Positions 48,538 through 57,635 are shown, numbered from the stretch's first letter. The stretch: 64,000 nucleotides of DNA from JAWKSY01 sp041402125 (GCA_041402125.1 JAWKSY010000010.1:1-64000); one strand, 5' to 3'. Notes: generated by a model not told the origin, from the sequence alone. Translations and numbers: made by a program.

Positions 48538-50280
48538 TCAGTCGGCCGCGGGGACCACGAATCGCAGGCGGACGAGCGGCGCATAGGCCTCCGCGGGTCG
48601 CGGGGTCGCCGCGGGCGGCGCGCGACGCGAACGGCGCCCTTCCGCCGACTTCGCGCCGGTCGCCCCTCCCAGGGCGCCTCCGGCGCCCCCGCCGACGCCG
48701 AGGCGCTCACCGCCGCCCCCGCCGCCGGGAGCGCCGCCGGGGACCGGACGGCCCGCTCCCCGGCCGTTGACGGCCGGCGGACCGCTTCCTCCGGGACCGG
48801 ACTCGCCCTTCTTCACCGGAGGTCCGCCGGGGGGCGGCGCGGTCCGGGGCGTGGGATTCGTCTCGGGCGCGGGCGGCGTCGCGAGGGACGCCCGCGCGAC
48901 CGCAGCCGGCGCCCGTTCGGTGGCGAGGACCAGGGTCGCGACCCCGTCCTTCTCCCGCAGGGCGGCGAGGAAGGACTCGACCTCGCCCGCCGGCATCGCG
49001 ACCTCGAGCAAGCGCCCCGCGTGCCGCTTCTCGCCGAGCACGGGGATGTCCTGCGCCGCAACGGCGCGGCCGGCGGCTCGCGCCCGCTCGGCGATGCGCT
49101 CCGCGTCACCGCTCTGCACGAGGAAGCTGCGCCCCGTGATCTCGCGCCGGACCGGAACCGGAGCGGGCGCCCCGGCCTTCTCCTTGCCGCCGCCACGGAC
49201 GCCGGCGGTCGGGGCCGACTTCGTCGATTCGCGCTTGCGGAAGTCGTCCGTGCGTCCGTCGACCGCGACGCGGCCGGCCTCCGCCGGCGCGTCCTCGGAC
49301 TCGCGGAGACGACGCAGCGCTTCCGTCGCTCCGGGGAGGGCCGCCGCCTCGCTCGCCGCCACGTCGCGATCGAAGAGCGCGCGGGCGATCTCGCGGAGGC
49401 GCGAGGCGCCCTCGGGCGTGATCCCCTGACGACGGAGGAAGCTGGATTCGAACTCGAGCTTCCCCTCGGCCGCCTCCTCGCGATCCGCGCGCCGATCCTC
49501 CTCGGAAGCGGCATCGAGGGCTCCGACGATCTCGAGCAGATGGACGTCCTCGATCGCCTCGTCGAGTTCCTCCTCCACCTCCTCGGCGTCCGCCTCGTCG
49601 GGCTCCCCCGACGGGGCCTGGCTCTCGAGGGCGCCCTCGCCCTTCGCGCCGGCGAACGATCGGGTCGGCTCATCCTTCTCGTTCCCGGCGATCTTCAGGC
49701 GCTTGGCCTCGCGATCCCCGTGCACGAGCCCGGACTTGTCCTTCTCCTCCGCGAGGCCGCTCTTCTCCGTGAGGTCGAGATCGGGGCCGGGAGCCTTCGA
49801 CATCTCGGGCGCCGGGGCGCGGCTCTCGGGGTGCGGACCGATCGTGGATTCGTGACGCGGGAGCTTCTCGCGCTGCGCCTGCTCGGAAACCAGCGCGGGG
49901 CGCCGTCCGTTCGCGGCGTCACCGCCGGCGTCGTCCCGGATCTCGCGTCCGATCGCCCAGACCGCGAAGATCGCAGCGGCGAAACCCGCCGCGAGGCGCA
50001 GGGCGCCGAGGCGTTCGAGCAGACCGGGCTCCCGGACGGGGATCGCGGGACGCCCGGCGACCTCGGCCCGGAAGGCCTCCACGAGACGAGCGCCGAGCTC
50101 CGGCGGCGGCTCGAGCGCGGGCAGGCGCCCGAGATCGTCGACGAGCGCGCGGAGTTCCTCGTACTCGTGACGGCAGTCCTCGCAACGCCCGAGGGCATCG
50201 CGGACCGCGGCCTCGTCCTCGGCGGACAGGCGACCGTCGACGAGATCGACGATGTGCTCGCGACACTGCGCGCAGTTCAC
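48538..50280 (-). CDS. Anti-sigma factor-like transmembrane protein
   Basis: A 580-residue protein paired with the ECF sigma gene 40 bases upstream. The N-terminus (1-45) is a zf-HC2-like anti-sigma domain: MNCAQCREHIVDLVDGRLS and RCEDCRHEYEEL. The His normally 4 residues before the second CxxC is absent, so zinc binding may differ. One membrane helix follows (about 92-108, LRLAAGFAAAIFAVWA). The rest is a long extracytoplasmic region, acidic and disordered, then a folded part (ITGRSFLVQSGDAERIAERA, VEVAMPAGEVESFLAAL-like) and a Gly/Pro-rich tail. It should hold the sigma factor at the membrane until a signal arrives. Confidence 0.8.
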   Translation of the reverse strand: MNCAQCREHIVDLVDGRLSAEDEAAVRDALGRCEDCRHEYEELRALVDDLGRLPALEPPPELGARLVEAFRAEVAGRPAIPVREPGLLERLGALRLAAGFAAAIFAVWAIGREIRDDAGGDAANGRRPALVSEQAQREKLPRHESTIGPHPESRAPAPEMSKAPGPDLDLTEKSGLAEEKDKSGLVHGDREAKRLKIAGNEKDEPTRSFAGAKGEGALESQAPSGEPDEADAEEVEEELDEAIEDVHLLEIVGALDAASEEDRRADREEAAEGKLEFESSFLRRQGITPEGASRLREIARALFDRDVAASEAAALPGATEALRRLRESEDAPAEAGRVAVDGRTDDFRKRESTKSAPTAGVRGGGKEKAGAPAPVPVRREITGRSFLVQSGDAERIAERARAAGRAVAAQDIPVLGEKRHAGRLLEVAMPAGEVESFLAALREKDGVATLVLATERAPAAVARASLATPPAPETNPTPRTAPPPGGPPVKKGESGPGGSGPPAVNGRGAGRPVPGGAPGGGGGGERLGVGGGAGGALGGATGAKSAEGRRSRRAPPAATPRPAEAYAPLVRLRFVVPAAD

Positions 50281-50320
50281 GATCCGACCCTCGCGTGATC
50301 CGACTTGCTTCGACGCCCCG

Positions 50321-50929
50321 TCACGCGAGGGGCCCCATGCGCGCCTTCAGTTCGAGTCGGGCTCGATGGAGGCGCGACCTCACCGTGCCCACGGGGATCT
50401 CGAGGAGCTCCGCGATCTCTTCGTACGATCGGCTCTCGACGTCGCGAAGCAGAATGATCTCGCGGAAGTCCGGCACGAGCATGTCGAGCGCGTCGACGAG
50501 CCTCTGCTGACGCTCGCGCGAGAGCAGGGCCGCCTCGGGTCCGCCGCCGAGATCGGCCGGCTCCGCCGCGCTTCTCCCCTCCTCCGGACGCGCCTCGATC
50601 GAGGCCACGATGCGCGGGCGCGCGGCCGCGCGGCGGTGGTCGGAGGTCACGACGTTGCGCGCGATGCGGTAGAGCCAGGTGTAGAACTCGGAGCCGCCCT
50701 GGAAACTCCCCAGACCGCGCCAGGCGCGGAGGAAGGTCTCCTGGGTGAGGTCCATCGCCTGGTCGGGATCGCGAACGAAGCGCCCGATCGTGCGGTAAAC
50801 CCGGTCCTGATAACGGCTCATGAGCATCTCGAAGGCCTCGGCGCGGCCGTCGGCGACGCAACTCTGGACGAGTTCGGCGTCGCTCGCGTCGTCGGGGAGC
50901 ATCCCCGTCATTCGCACCTTCTGACCCAT
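50321..50929 (-). CDS. ECF RNA polymerase sigma factor
   Basis: A 202-residue sigma-70 family protein, group IV. Region 2 has MSRYQDRVYRTIGRFVRDPD, QAMDLTQETFLRAWRGLGSF and FYTWLYRIARNVVTS; region 4 has VPDFREIILLRDVESRSYEE and IAELLEIPVGTVRSRLHRAR. It lacks region 3, as ECFs do. Coupled downstream to a membrane anti-sigma gene, it probably responds to envelope stress. An extended -10 at 50975-50983 precedes it; an ECF-type autoregulatory promoter (AAC...) was not seen. Confidence 0.93.
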   Translation of the reverse strand: MGQKVRMTGMLPDDASDAELVQSCVADGRAEAFEMLMSRYQDRVYRTIGRFVRDPDQAMDLTQETFLRAWRGLGSFQGGSEFYTWLYRIARNVVTSDHRRAAARPRIVASIEARPEEGRSAAEPADLGGGPEAALLSRERQQRLVDALDMLVPDFREIILLRDVESRSYEEIAELLEIPVGTVRSRLHRARLELKARMGPLA

Positions 50930-50974
50930 CTCTGCGCCGTTCGTTCCCGATTCCGCCTTCGATTTCCGGGCCAG

Positions 50975-50983
50975 ACTCTACCA
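50975..50983 (-). promoter_or_regulatory. Possible extended -10 promoter of the sigma/anti-sigma operon
   Basis: TGGTAGAGT overlaps the stop codon of the aspartokinase gene, 46 bases before the sigma ATG. It matches the recurrent pattern, but part of it is fixed by the stop codon TGG-TAG. Confidence 0.35.
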
Positions 50984-52069
50984 GTCGCCGACCGGCTCAT
51001 CGCCCTCGGCGGCGAAGAGCGCTCCGTGCAGGACCTCCAGGACGTGCTCGAGCCCCAGGCCCCGGGCGGAGACCCGGTGGGCCGGGGAGCCCGCGATCGG
51101 CTCGAAGGCGGAAAGTTCTCCGCCCGCCCGGCGCAGGGCCTCGTCGAGACGGCGACGGAGCCGGTCGGACGCCACCCGCCCGATGACGAGCACGCCTTCG
51201 TCCCCGAGGACGAGGAATCGCGGCCCCGGCGGCGGCGAGAAGTCGCTCGTGATCGAGGTGCCCGCCGCCTCCGGACGGAAGAGCGAACGGACGCGAACGG
51301 TCAGTCCGGACTCCCGCACCGGACCGAGCGCCTCCGGCGAGACGACGCCGGCTCCGGCGCGCGCGAGGAGTTCGGCCTCGTCGAGGGCGACCTCGGACAC
51401 GGGCGCGGCTCCGGCGACGCGGTCGGGATCGGCCCGGCAGATGCCTTCGGCCAGCTTCCAGAGGGTCACCTCGCGGAGTCCGAGGGCGGCCGCCGCGAAG
51501 GTGGCGGTGAGATCGCTGCCGCCCCGCGGAAAGACGGTCGTCCGGCCGCCGGCGTCGCGGCCGCAGAATCCCGTGAGCACCGGGACCGCGCCCCTCTCCG
51601 CCGCCGCGCGGATCGCGGCGACCAGTTCCTCGCTCCCGCGCGGAAGGGCCGCGCGCTCGGGGCCCTCGGTCTCGAGGACGCGGTCGGCGAGGATCGCGCG
51701 CGCGGGCCGCCCGGCGGCCTCCAACGCGGCGACGAGACGCAGGGCCGACCACTTCTCTCCCAGGGCGAGGAGGGCGCCCGGCGTGTCCGCCCGCCGCGCG
51801 AGTTCGGACATCGCGATCGCCAGCGCGTCGGCGCGCGGGGCCTCGAACTCCTCGCGGGTCCGACGGATCTCGGTCTCGAGGAGCGGCGTGGGCACGCCGA
51901 CCGGACCGGGCCCGCGCAGGGCCTCCTCCAGGGCGTCGGTCACGCCCTCGCGTGCCGAGACGACCGCCATGGCCTCCCGCGTCTCCGCGAGGCGCGCGAC
52001 GACCGCCGCGAGCGTGGTCGCATCGCGCAGCGCGCGGCCGCCGAACTTGTGCACCTCGATGGGGGTCAT
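50978..52069 (-). CDS. Aspartate kinase family protein, divergent
   Basis: A 363-residue amino-acid kinase. EVHKFGGRALRDATTL stands for the usual KFGGTSV. The FPRGGSDLTATFAAAALG loop and a later LLARAGAGVVSPEALGPVRE match aspartokinase. GTSITSDF begins the regulatory part, where only one ACT-like region (FLVLGDEGVLVIGRVASDRL) is clear. The usual TDVDGV reads WKLAEGI, so the substrate loop is altered. Aspartokinase makes aspartyl phosphate for lysine, threonine and methionine. It may be a housekeeping enzyme or a specialised paralogue. ATG at 52069; ends in TAG. Confidence 0.8.
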   Translation of the reverse strand: MTPIEVHKFGGRALRDATTLAAVVARLAETREAMAVVSAREGVTDALEEALRGPGPVGVPTPLLETEIRRTREEFEAPRADALAIAMSELARRADTPGALLALGEKWSALRLVAALEAAGRPARAILADRVLETEGPERAALPRGSEELVAAIRAAAERGAVPVLTGFCGRDAGGRTTVFPRGGSDLTATFAAAALGLREVTLWKLAEGICRADPDRVAGAAPVSEVALDEAELLARAGAGVVSPEALGPVRESGLTVRVRSLFRPEAAGTSITSDFSPPPGPRFLVLGDEGVLVIGRVASDRLRRRLDEALRRAGGELSAFEPIAGSPAHRVSARGLGLEHVLEVLHGALFAAEGDEPVGDW

Positions 52070-52136
52070 CGCGAGGAGCCTACTCCCCCGGGAACCCGGC
52101 ACCAAGCGCCGGAGGCACCGGCCGATCCGTTCGATC

Positions 52137-53282
52137 TCAGCGCGCTCGCGCCAGCCGTCGGAGTCGGTCCATCTGCTCGCGCACCGGATCGGAAGCGAAC
52201 ACGAACGCGGAGCGACCGGCCAGGTTCAGGACGATGGCGATCGCGAAGGCGAAGGAGAGCAGGCTCGTCCCGCCCGCCGAGACGAAGGGCAGGGTCATCC
52301 CGGTGGTCGGGACGGCCCCGAGGTTGACGCCGACGTGGACCACGCTCTGGGTCCCGATGAGCGTTCCGACGCCGACGGCGAGAAGACGCGCTTCCGGGTC
52401 GCGCGTGGCGACCGCGACGCGGAAGATCGCGAGGAGGAGCGCGAACATGAGGAGGACCAGGGTGAGACCGCCCACGAAGCCCCACTCCTCGCAGACCACC
52501 GAGTAGATGAAGTCGTTGTGGCGGTAGGGAAGCGCGTTCATCCGGTTCTGCGCGCCCGCGCCCCAGCCCTCGCCCCACCAGCCGCCGATGCCGACCGAGT
52601 GCAGGGCCTGCTCGAGCTGATAGCCCTCGACGAGGCGGTCCGCGTCGGTGAGCCGGTCGCGGAAGAAGGTCGAGAGGACGCGCGCCTGCTGGTACGGCTT
52701 CAGAAAGAAGGCGTAGCCGATCACCGCGAAGCCGACGCCGCCGCCGAGGATCGCGGCGGTCCGGCGCACCGAGAGCCCGGCCGCGAAGAGCATCGCGAGC
52801 GCCACCGGCGCGAAGAGCAGCGAGGTGCCGAGATCGGGCTGCGCGAAGATCATCAGCACCGGCACGGCGAAGAAGAGACCCGGCACCAGCAGCGACGCGG
52901 CGCGGCTGCCCTCATCGCGATAGCGCAGGAGCCGGGCCATGGCGATGATGAAGGCGAACTTCATCAGCTCGGAGGGCTGGACGCTCACGCCGAGCTCCAG
53001 CCAGCGGCGACTGTTGTTGCGCACGACCCCGATCACGGGCACGAGCGCGAGCAGGAAGAGACTGCCGCCGTAGACCAGGTAGGCGTGACGGACCCACCAC
53101 GAGTAGGGAACGAAGGCCAGCAGGATCACCGCCGCCGCGGCGACGACGCACCACTGGAGCTGTCGGGTGACGAGGTCGACCCCCATCGCGTCGGACACGC
53201 TGGCCTGCACGACCAGCCCGAAGGCCACGAGAGCGCCGGCCAGCGCGAGGATGACGAGTCGGGGCAGGAAACTGGTGATCAT
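52137..53282 (-). CDS. rodA: Rod-shape SEDS peptidoglycan glycosyltransferase RodA
   Basis: A 381-residue SEDS protein with about ten membrane helices. It polymerises lipid II glycan strands with PBP2 during elongation. Diagnostic parts are RRWLELGVSVQPSELMKFAF, FAQPDLGTSLLFAP, YQLEQALHSVGIGGWWGEGW, the conserved Asp region NDFIYSVVCEEWGFVGGL, and VPTTGMTLPFVSAGGTSLL. The ATG at 53282 is 12 bases after the PBP2 stop. Last gene of mreB-mreC-mreD-mrdA-rodA, which marks it as RodA and not FtsW. Confidence 0.92.
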   Translation of the reverse strand: MITSFLPRLVILALAGALVAFGLVVQASVSDAMGVDLVTRQLQWCVVAAAAVILLAFVPYSWWVRHAYLVYGGSLFLLALVPVIGVVRNNSRRWLELGVSVQPSELMKFAFIIAMARLLRYRDEGSRAASLLVPGLFFAVPVLMIFAQPDLGTSLLFAPVALAMLFAAGLSVRRTAAILGGGVGFAVIGYAFFLKPYQQARVLSTFFRDRLTDADRLVEGYQLEQALHSVGIGGWWGEGWGAGAQNRMNALPYRHNDFIYSVVCEEWGFVGGLTLVLLMFALLLAIFRVAVATRDPEARLLAVGVGTLIGTQSVVHVGVNLGAVPTTGMTLPFVSAGGTSLLSFAFAIAIVLNLAGRSAFVFASDPVREQMDRLRRLARAR

Positions 53283-53293
53283 CTCCCGCCCTC

Positions 53294-55978
53294 CTAGCCG
53301 TTCGTGATCCGGGCGAGTTCGACGCAGAAGGGCACGAGGAACTTGCCGCGCTGTCGCGTCCGCAGGGAGGTCATCGCGAAGGCGTAGCGGGGCGCGGACA
53401 CCGGGAAGACGCCGGCGAACCAGGCCTGGTTGTGGATCGCCCAGCGGGTCCCGAGGAATCCGTCCGCGGTGCCCGTCTTGCCCGCGAGGCCGACGGCGCG
53501 CGCGGCGTCGTGGCCGTAGTGCTCCGCCACCTCCTCCATGGCGGCCGAGAGTCGCCGCCACGTGGACTCCGAGATGGGCCGCTCGACCCCCGCCGGAGCC
53601 GTCTCCTCGCTCCCCGGCCCGGAGAGGACGATGCGGGGGGCGACGCGATGCCCGCGACGCGCGAGGGTCGCCATCATGTCCGCGATCTCGAGCGGCGTCG
53701 TCGAGATCGAGCCCTGTCCGATGACCGAGTTCAGGGTGCTTCCATCTCCGCGCGCGGCGCGCGAGCGCCATCCGCCGTCGCGGCGGCTCACGAGGTGCGG
53801 CGTCGGCTGGAAGAGGCCGAAGCTCTCGAACCAGTCGAAGAGCACGCCCTCGCCGAGGAGGTGGCGCTGGTCGCGGAAGTACTCGTTCGACGACTTCACG
53901 AGGGCCTGGTGGAGGTCGACGTCGCCCTTGTCGGTGTCGTGCACCACCCGGTCCGGGTCCAGCCCCCGACCTCGAGCATGGCCGCGGCGGTGAAGATCTT
54001 GACCACCGAACCCGGCGGCGAGCCCAGATCCGAGCACTGCCACGAGGGATCCCAGAAGCGGAGATCCTCGACGCGCTCCTGGAGCTCCCGACGTCTCGCC
54101 GTCACCTCCTCGGACTCCAGCTCGCCCTCGCGCTGCTGGAGGTTGACGGAACCCCGGGCGCGGTCCAGCGCGGTGCGCCGGCGCCAGGAGCGCAACGCGC
54201 GCTCGCCCGGGACCGCGCCGGACGAGGCGAGGATGACGATCTCCCCGGTGGCGATGTCGATCACGCAGGCGGCCGCGCCGAGGCTCGAGCCGGTGGCCGC
54301 CGCGACCCGATCGAGCAGGGCCTCGGCCGCGAGCTGCCGGTCGCGGTCGATGGAGAGACGCACGTCCTGGCCGTGCCGCGGCGACCGGCTCTCGTCCGTC
54401 GTCTCCCAGTCGCCGTCGTCGCGACGGCGACGCAGGAGGAAGCCGTCCTCGCCGAGGAAGGTCGCGAGCGGCCCGAGAGGCGGCCGCCGCCGGATCGGAC
54501 TTCCGGAGATCCTCGCGATCCGCTCGCGCGCGGCGCTCGGCCGCGCCGAGCGCGGCCTCGAGCCCGCCGGTGATCTCGTTCTCGCTCGACTGCCGACCGA
54601 TCAGGAGGGTGCTGAAGCCCTCCTCGTCGCGCCAGTACTGGCGCCGCCAGCCCGCGTGCACCTCGAACCCGGCGCGGCCGAGCCCGAAGGCTCGCCAGAC
54701 CCGGTCGGCGGTCTCGAAGCTCCACCCGGAGCCGAGGCGCCACGCCTGCCCGCCCTTGAAGTGGCGGATCCGGCTCCACTTCCGGGCGAAGCTCAGGTAG
54801 TCCGCCTCGTCATAGCCGGGCTCGGCGCGGACGCGACGTCCCACCGCCCGCTCGATCTCGAGCGGATCGCTGCTCCACAGCCCGAGCGCGCGGGCGAGGG
54901 CGCGTCGCTCGAAACGCGGACTGCGGCCGAGGGCCTCGCGGTCGCCGACGTCGGCGAAGAGCGCGAGCAAGCCCTGGAGCTCGGGTTCGACCCCCTCCCC
55001 TTCCGCGACCGCGCTCCGCGCGCGCAGGAGTTCGCGCCAGAGCGCGTCGTCGTCCGAGCCGGGGAGTCCGAGTTCGCGCGCGAGCTCGGCCTGCTGCTCC
55101 GACGACAGCTCGGCGAGGTCGTGAGTGCCGTGCCGGGCGAGGCAGATGCGATCGTCGATGACGCTCTCGATCGCGCGCACGAGTCGGGCGCGATCATCCT
55201 CCTCCCGGTCGAAGAGGCGGTAGAGGAAGGCGTCGACGTCGAGTCCGTCGGTCTCGCCCGCGAGCCATTCGAGCTCGGCGTACTCGTCCTCCACCGCGCG
55301 GGCGATCGCCCGGTCGTCGAGGCCGAGCGCCTCGCCGATGGTCGACGCGTCGTCGAGGCGGTTCGCCACCGCCTCCCGGGTGGCGAGCTCGGGCTCCTGC
55401 GCGAGGATGACGAGGCAGTCGAGGAGACGGCGACGCAGGAGATGCGTCGGCGGCAGGACGAGCTCGCCGCGGGGATAGAGGAAGGACCCCCAGCGCTCGG
55501 CGAGCGTCGCCCCGTCGAGGTCGATCGCGGAGACGGGCGCGTTCGCGATCGCCCGCGCGACGTCGGCGCGATTCTCCCAGGCCCCGAGGAAGCGACGCAG
55601 GCGCGCGGCGAGGATCTCGGCGCGCGTCGAGGTCGGTTCCTCGTCGAGCCAGTCGACCCGCTCCGGGAAGAGAGCCACCGCGAGGTCGTGCAGCGCGTCG
55701 ATGCGGTTCGTCTCGCGGAAGCGGACGGGGAAGACGTAGAGCTGGTACGCCTCGGTCGAGCGCGCGATCTCGCGGCCGGCCCGATCGAGGAATCGACCGC
55801 GACGGGCGGGAAGCTCGAGGCGCCTCACCATGCGCATCTCGACCGCCCTTCGGTGGGCCGCCCCGTCCACGAACTGGATGTGCGCCTGCCGGGCGAGAAG
55901 CCCGACGAAGGCGACCGCGAAGACGACGAGGAGGCCGCTCGCGCGGCGTTCGAAGCCGGGACCGTTCAGACGCGCCAT
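53294..55978 (-). CDS. mrdA: Penicillin-binding protein 2, large form (two frameshifts)
   Basis: A class B transpeptidase for cell elongation, partner of RodA. One N-terminal membrane helix (ASGLLVVFAVAFVGLLARQA) and LPARRGRFLDRAGREIARS are standard. A helical insertion of roughly 300 residues, rich in Asp, Glu and Arg, follows, so the joined protein is about 895 residues (E. coli: 633). The catalytic SxxK is in SPPGSVVKIFTAAAML, SxN in LVKSSNEYFRD, KTG in VGLAGKTGTADGFLGT. The frame is displaced between about 54480 and 53965, at a C-run in the second case. The missing segment reads correctly in another frame (VRLSIDRDRQLAAEALLDR). Loss of an elongation PBP is unlikely, so error is suspected. 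Confidence 0.85.
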   Translation of the reverse strand: MARLNGPGFERRASGLLVVFAVAFVGLLARQAHIQFVDGAAHRRAVEMRMVRRLELPARRGRFLDRAGREIARSTEAYQLYVFPVRFRETNRIDALHDLAVALFPERVDWLDEEPTSTRAEILAARLRRFLGAWENRADVARAIANAPVSAIDLDGATLAERWGSFLYPRGELVLPPTHLLRRRLLDCLVILAQEPELATREAVANRLDDASTIGEALGLDDRAIARAVEDEYAELEWLAGETDGLDVDAFLYRLFDREEDDRARLVRAIESVIDDRICLARHGTHDLAELSSEQQAELARELGLPGSDDDALWRELLRARSAVAEGEGVEPELQGLLALFADVGDREALGRSPRFERRALARALGLWSSDPLEIERAVGRRVRAEPGYDEADYLSFARKWSRIRHFKGGQAWRLGSGWSFETADRVWRAFGLGRAGFEVHAGWRRQYWRDEEGFSTLLIGRQSSENEITGGLEAALGAAERRARADREDLRKSDPAAAASRAARDLPRRGRLPPASPSRRRRLGDDGREPVAAARPGRASLHRPRPAARGRGPARSGRGGHRLEPRRGRLRDRHRHRGDRHPRLVRRGPGRARVALLAPAHRAGPRPGFRQPPAARGRAGVRGGDGETSGAPGARRGSPLLGSLVAVLGSGLAAGFGGQDLHRRGHARGRGLDPDRVVHDTDKGDVDLHQALVKSSNEYFRDQRHLLGEGVLFDWFESFGLFQPTPHLVSRRDGGWRSRAARGDGSTLNSVIGQGSISTTPLEIADMMATLARRGHRVAPRIVLSGPGSEETAPAGVERPISESTWRRLSAAMEEVAEHYGHDAARAVGLAGKTGTADGFLGTRWAIHNQAWFAGVFPVSAPRYAFAMTSLRTRQRGKFLVPFCVELARITNG

Positions 55979-55981
55979 GCC

Positions 55982-56452
55982 TCAGCCCCTCCCCGTCACG
56001 CCGCGCGAGCGCGCGGACGCCGCCCAGAGACCGACCGCGGCCGACGTCGTCGCGGCCCGGAGGAGGAGCCAGCCGAGGGTCGCGAGGCCCGACTCGAGAC
56101 GACCGCCCGAGAGGAGCCAGACGAATTCCACGACGGCGAGCCCGACCAGCACCACGGCGCTGCGGGCCAGGATCTCGCCGGGACGCCAGCGCAGCGACTC
56201 GCCCCGCCAGCGCGCGACGACGCCGCCGGCGGCGAGGCAGAGGAGCGCCTTCACGCCCCAGGGCCCGGCCCCGAAGAGGCCCGAGGCGAGTCCCGCCGCG
56301 AGCGCGACGGCGACGTCGCGATCCCGGCGCATCGTGAGCGCGGAGGCGAGCGAGATGCCCAGCGCGAGGTCGGGGAGCCCGCGCCCGTTGAGACCGAAGG
56401 CGCCGAGGACGCCCTCGACCGCGCCGACGACGAGGAAGACGAGCAGCGCCAT
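55982..56452 (-). CDS. mreD: Rod-shape determining protein MreD
   Basis: A 156-residue, strongly hydrophobic protein with about five membrane helices (ALLVFLVVGAVEGVLGAFG, DVAVALAAGLASGLFGAG, AVVLVGLAVVEFVWLLSGG). MreD sequences are poorly conserved; the call rests on length, topology and position between mreC and the PBP2 gene. The ATG shares one base with the mreC stop (TGATG). It links the MreB cytoskeleton to wall synthesis. Confidence 0.82.
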   Translation of the reverse strand: MALLVFLVVGAVEGVLGAFGLNGRGLPDLALGISLASALTMRRDRDVAVALAAGLASGLFGAGPWGVKALLCLAAGGVVARWRGESLRWRPGEILARSAVVLVGLAVVEFVWLLSGGRLESGLATLGWLLLRAATTSAAVGLWAASARSRGVTGRG

Positions 56453-57555
56453 CAGCCGATCCCCCTCACGAGGCGCGCGAAGCTCTCGCGGTGAACGAAG
56501 ACGTGAACGACCAGCTCTCCCGGCGCCTCGTCCTCGTCGCGTCTCAGATCGGCGGCCGGATCGTCGCCCTCGACGGGCAGGAGGCCGCGCGGCAGGGGCA
56601 GCGCCCCCGGCCCGCCCCGGCCGCGCGTCACGCGCCGCGGCTCGCGGTCCTCGTCCTCGACGAGGATCGTCTCGGGCTTGAAGGCGACGGCCGGGACCGC
56701 GCGGGCCGTGTGCCGCCCCACCGCGGCGACGCGGCCGACGATGCGTCCGGAGCGCGTCACCGCGTCACCGGGGCCGAGGCCCTCGGCGAGACCGAAGGGC
56801 AGGATGACGGCGTCGCGCGCGGGGCCCGAGGCCCCCGGCGCCCGCGGCGCGGCCGAGAGGGAGGCGAAGAGGCGCGCCGGGCGCGCGTCGATCGGACGGT
56901 CGTCGTTGGGATCGAGGACGTGGACGCGGTCGCCGACCTGATCCGCGCGCGCGACCTCGATCGCGGCCTCGCCGTCCCGAGCGACGACGCGGCCGACGAC
57001 GAGACCGGCCGCCCCGGGGCGGCGCGCGAGGGCGCCGACGGATCCCGACTCGACGAGGCGACCGCCGGCGGGTCGGGCGTGCCGGTGGCCGTCACCGACG
57101 ACGAGGAGCCGTTGCCGGATCTCGCCCTCGTCGTCGACGAGGAGGACGCCGAAGCGCGAGGTCTCGTGGCCCGCGAGCCGGACGCGGGCGAGATGCTCCT
57201 CGACGCGGTCGACGAAGCCGAGGAAGCGGTCGCCCTCGCAGACGACCTGCCCCCGGTCGAGCCCCTCCGCCCACCCCGCTCCGATCACCAGCGTGTGATC
57301 GGCTTCGGAGGCCCAGACGACGGCGATGCCCTCGTCGATCCCGGGGGCGTCGAGGTCGACCTCGACCGGGTCCCCCGCGGTCTCCTCGCGATCCTCGGGA
57401 TGCAGGCGCGTCGTGATCGCCTCGGCGGGCCGCGAGAAGAGCAAGGCGGCGCGCGAGCGGAACTCCTCGACCCAGGGACGGAGCGCGGCCGGCGGCGGGA
57501 CCGTCAAGGCGACCGCCAGCGCGAGGGCCATCCATGTCTTCCTGGCTCGCGTCAT
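56452..57555 (-). CDS. mreC: Rod-shape determining protein MreC
   Basis: A 367-residue protein with an N-terminal membrane helix (TWMALALAVALTVPPPAA) and a periplasmic part. The beta-barrel core has DHTLVIGAGWAEGLDRGQVV, GFVDRVEEHLARVRLAGHET and GLAEGLGPGDAVTRSGRIVG. MreC binds PBP2 and MreD and tunes elongation. The coiled-coil segment after the helix is short and the C-terminal domain has long Asp/Arg-rich linkers. The ATG at 57555 is preferred over a GTG two codons upstream. It lies 80 bases after mreB. Confidence 0.85.
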   Translation of the reverse strand: MTRARKTWMALALAVALTVPPPAALRPWVEEFRSRAALLFSRPAEAITTRLHPEDREETAGDPVEVDLDAPGIDEGIAVVWASEADHTLVIGAGWAEGLDRGQVVCEGDRFLGFVDRVEEHLARVRLAGHETSRFGVLLVDDEGEIRQRLLVVGDGHRHARPAGGRLVESGSVGALARRPGAAGLVVGRVVARDGEAAIEVARADQVGDRVHVLDPNDDRPIDARPARLFASLSAAPRAPGASGPARDAVILPFGLAEGLGPGDAVTRSGRIVGRVAAVGRHTARAVPAVAFKPETILVEDEDREPRRVTRGRGGPGALPLPRGLLPVEGDDPAADLRRDEDEAPGELVVHVFVHRESFARLVRGIG

Positions 57556-57604
57556 GCCCACCCCGTCGCGTCGTCCGCGAGGGCCTCTCGGCGCGCGTCA
57601 TCGG

Positions 57605-57630
57605 GAGGGGCGGCGGTCACGCCGCCCCTC
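57605..57630 (-). terminator. Hairpin between mreB and mreC
   Basis: 11-bp perfect arms (57605-57615, 57620-57630) with loop gtca, directly after the mreB stop. It could partially terminate so that MreB is made in excess over the membrane proteins MreC and MreD; it might also stabilise the mreB mRNA 3' end. Confidence 0.5.
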
Positions 57631-57635
57631 TCCGA

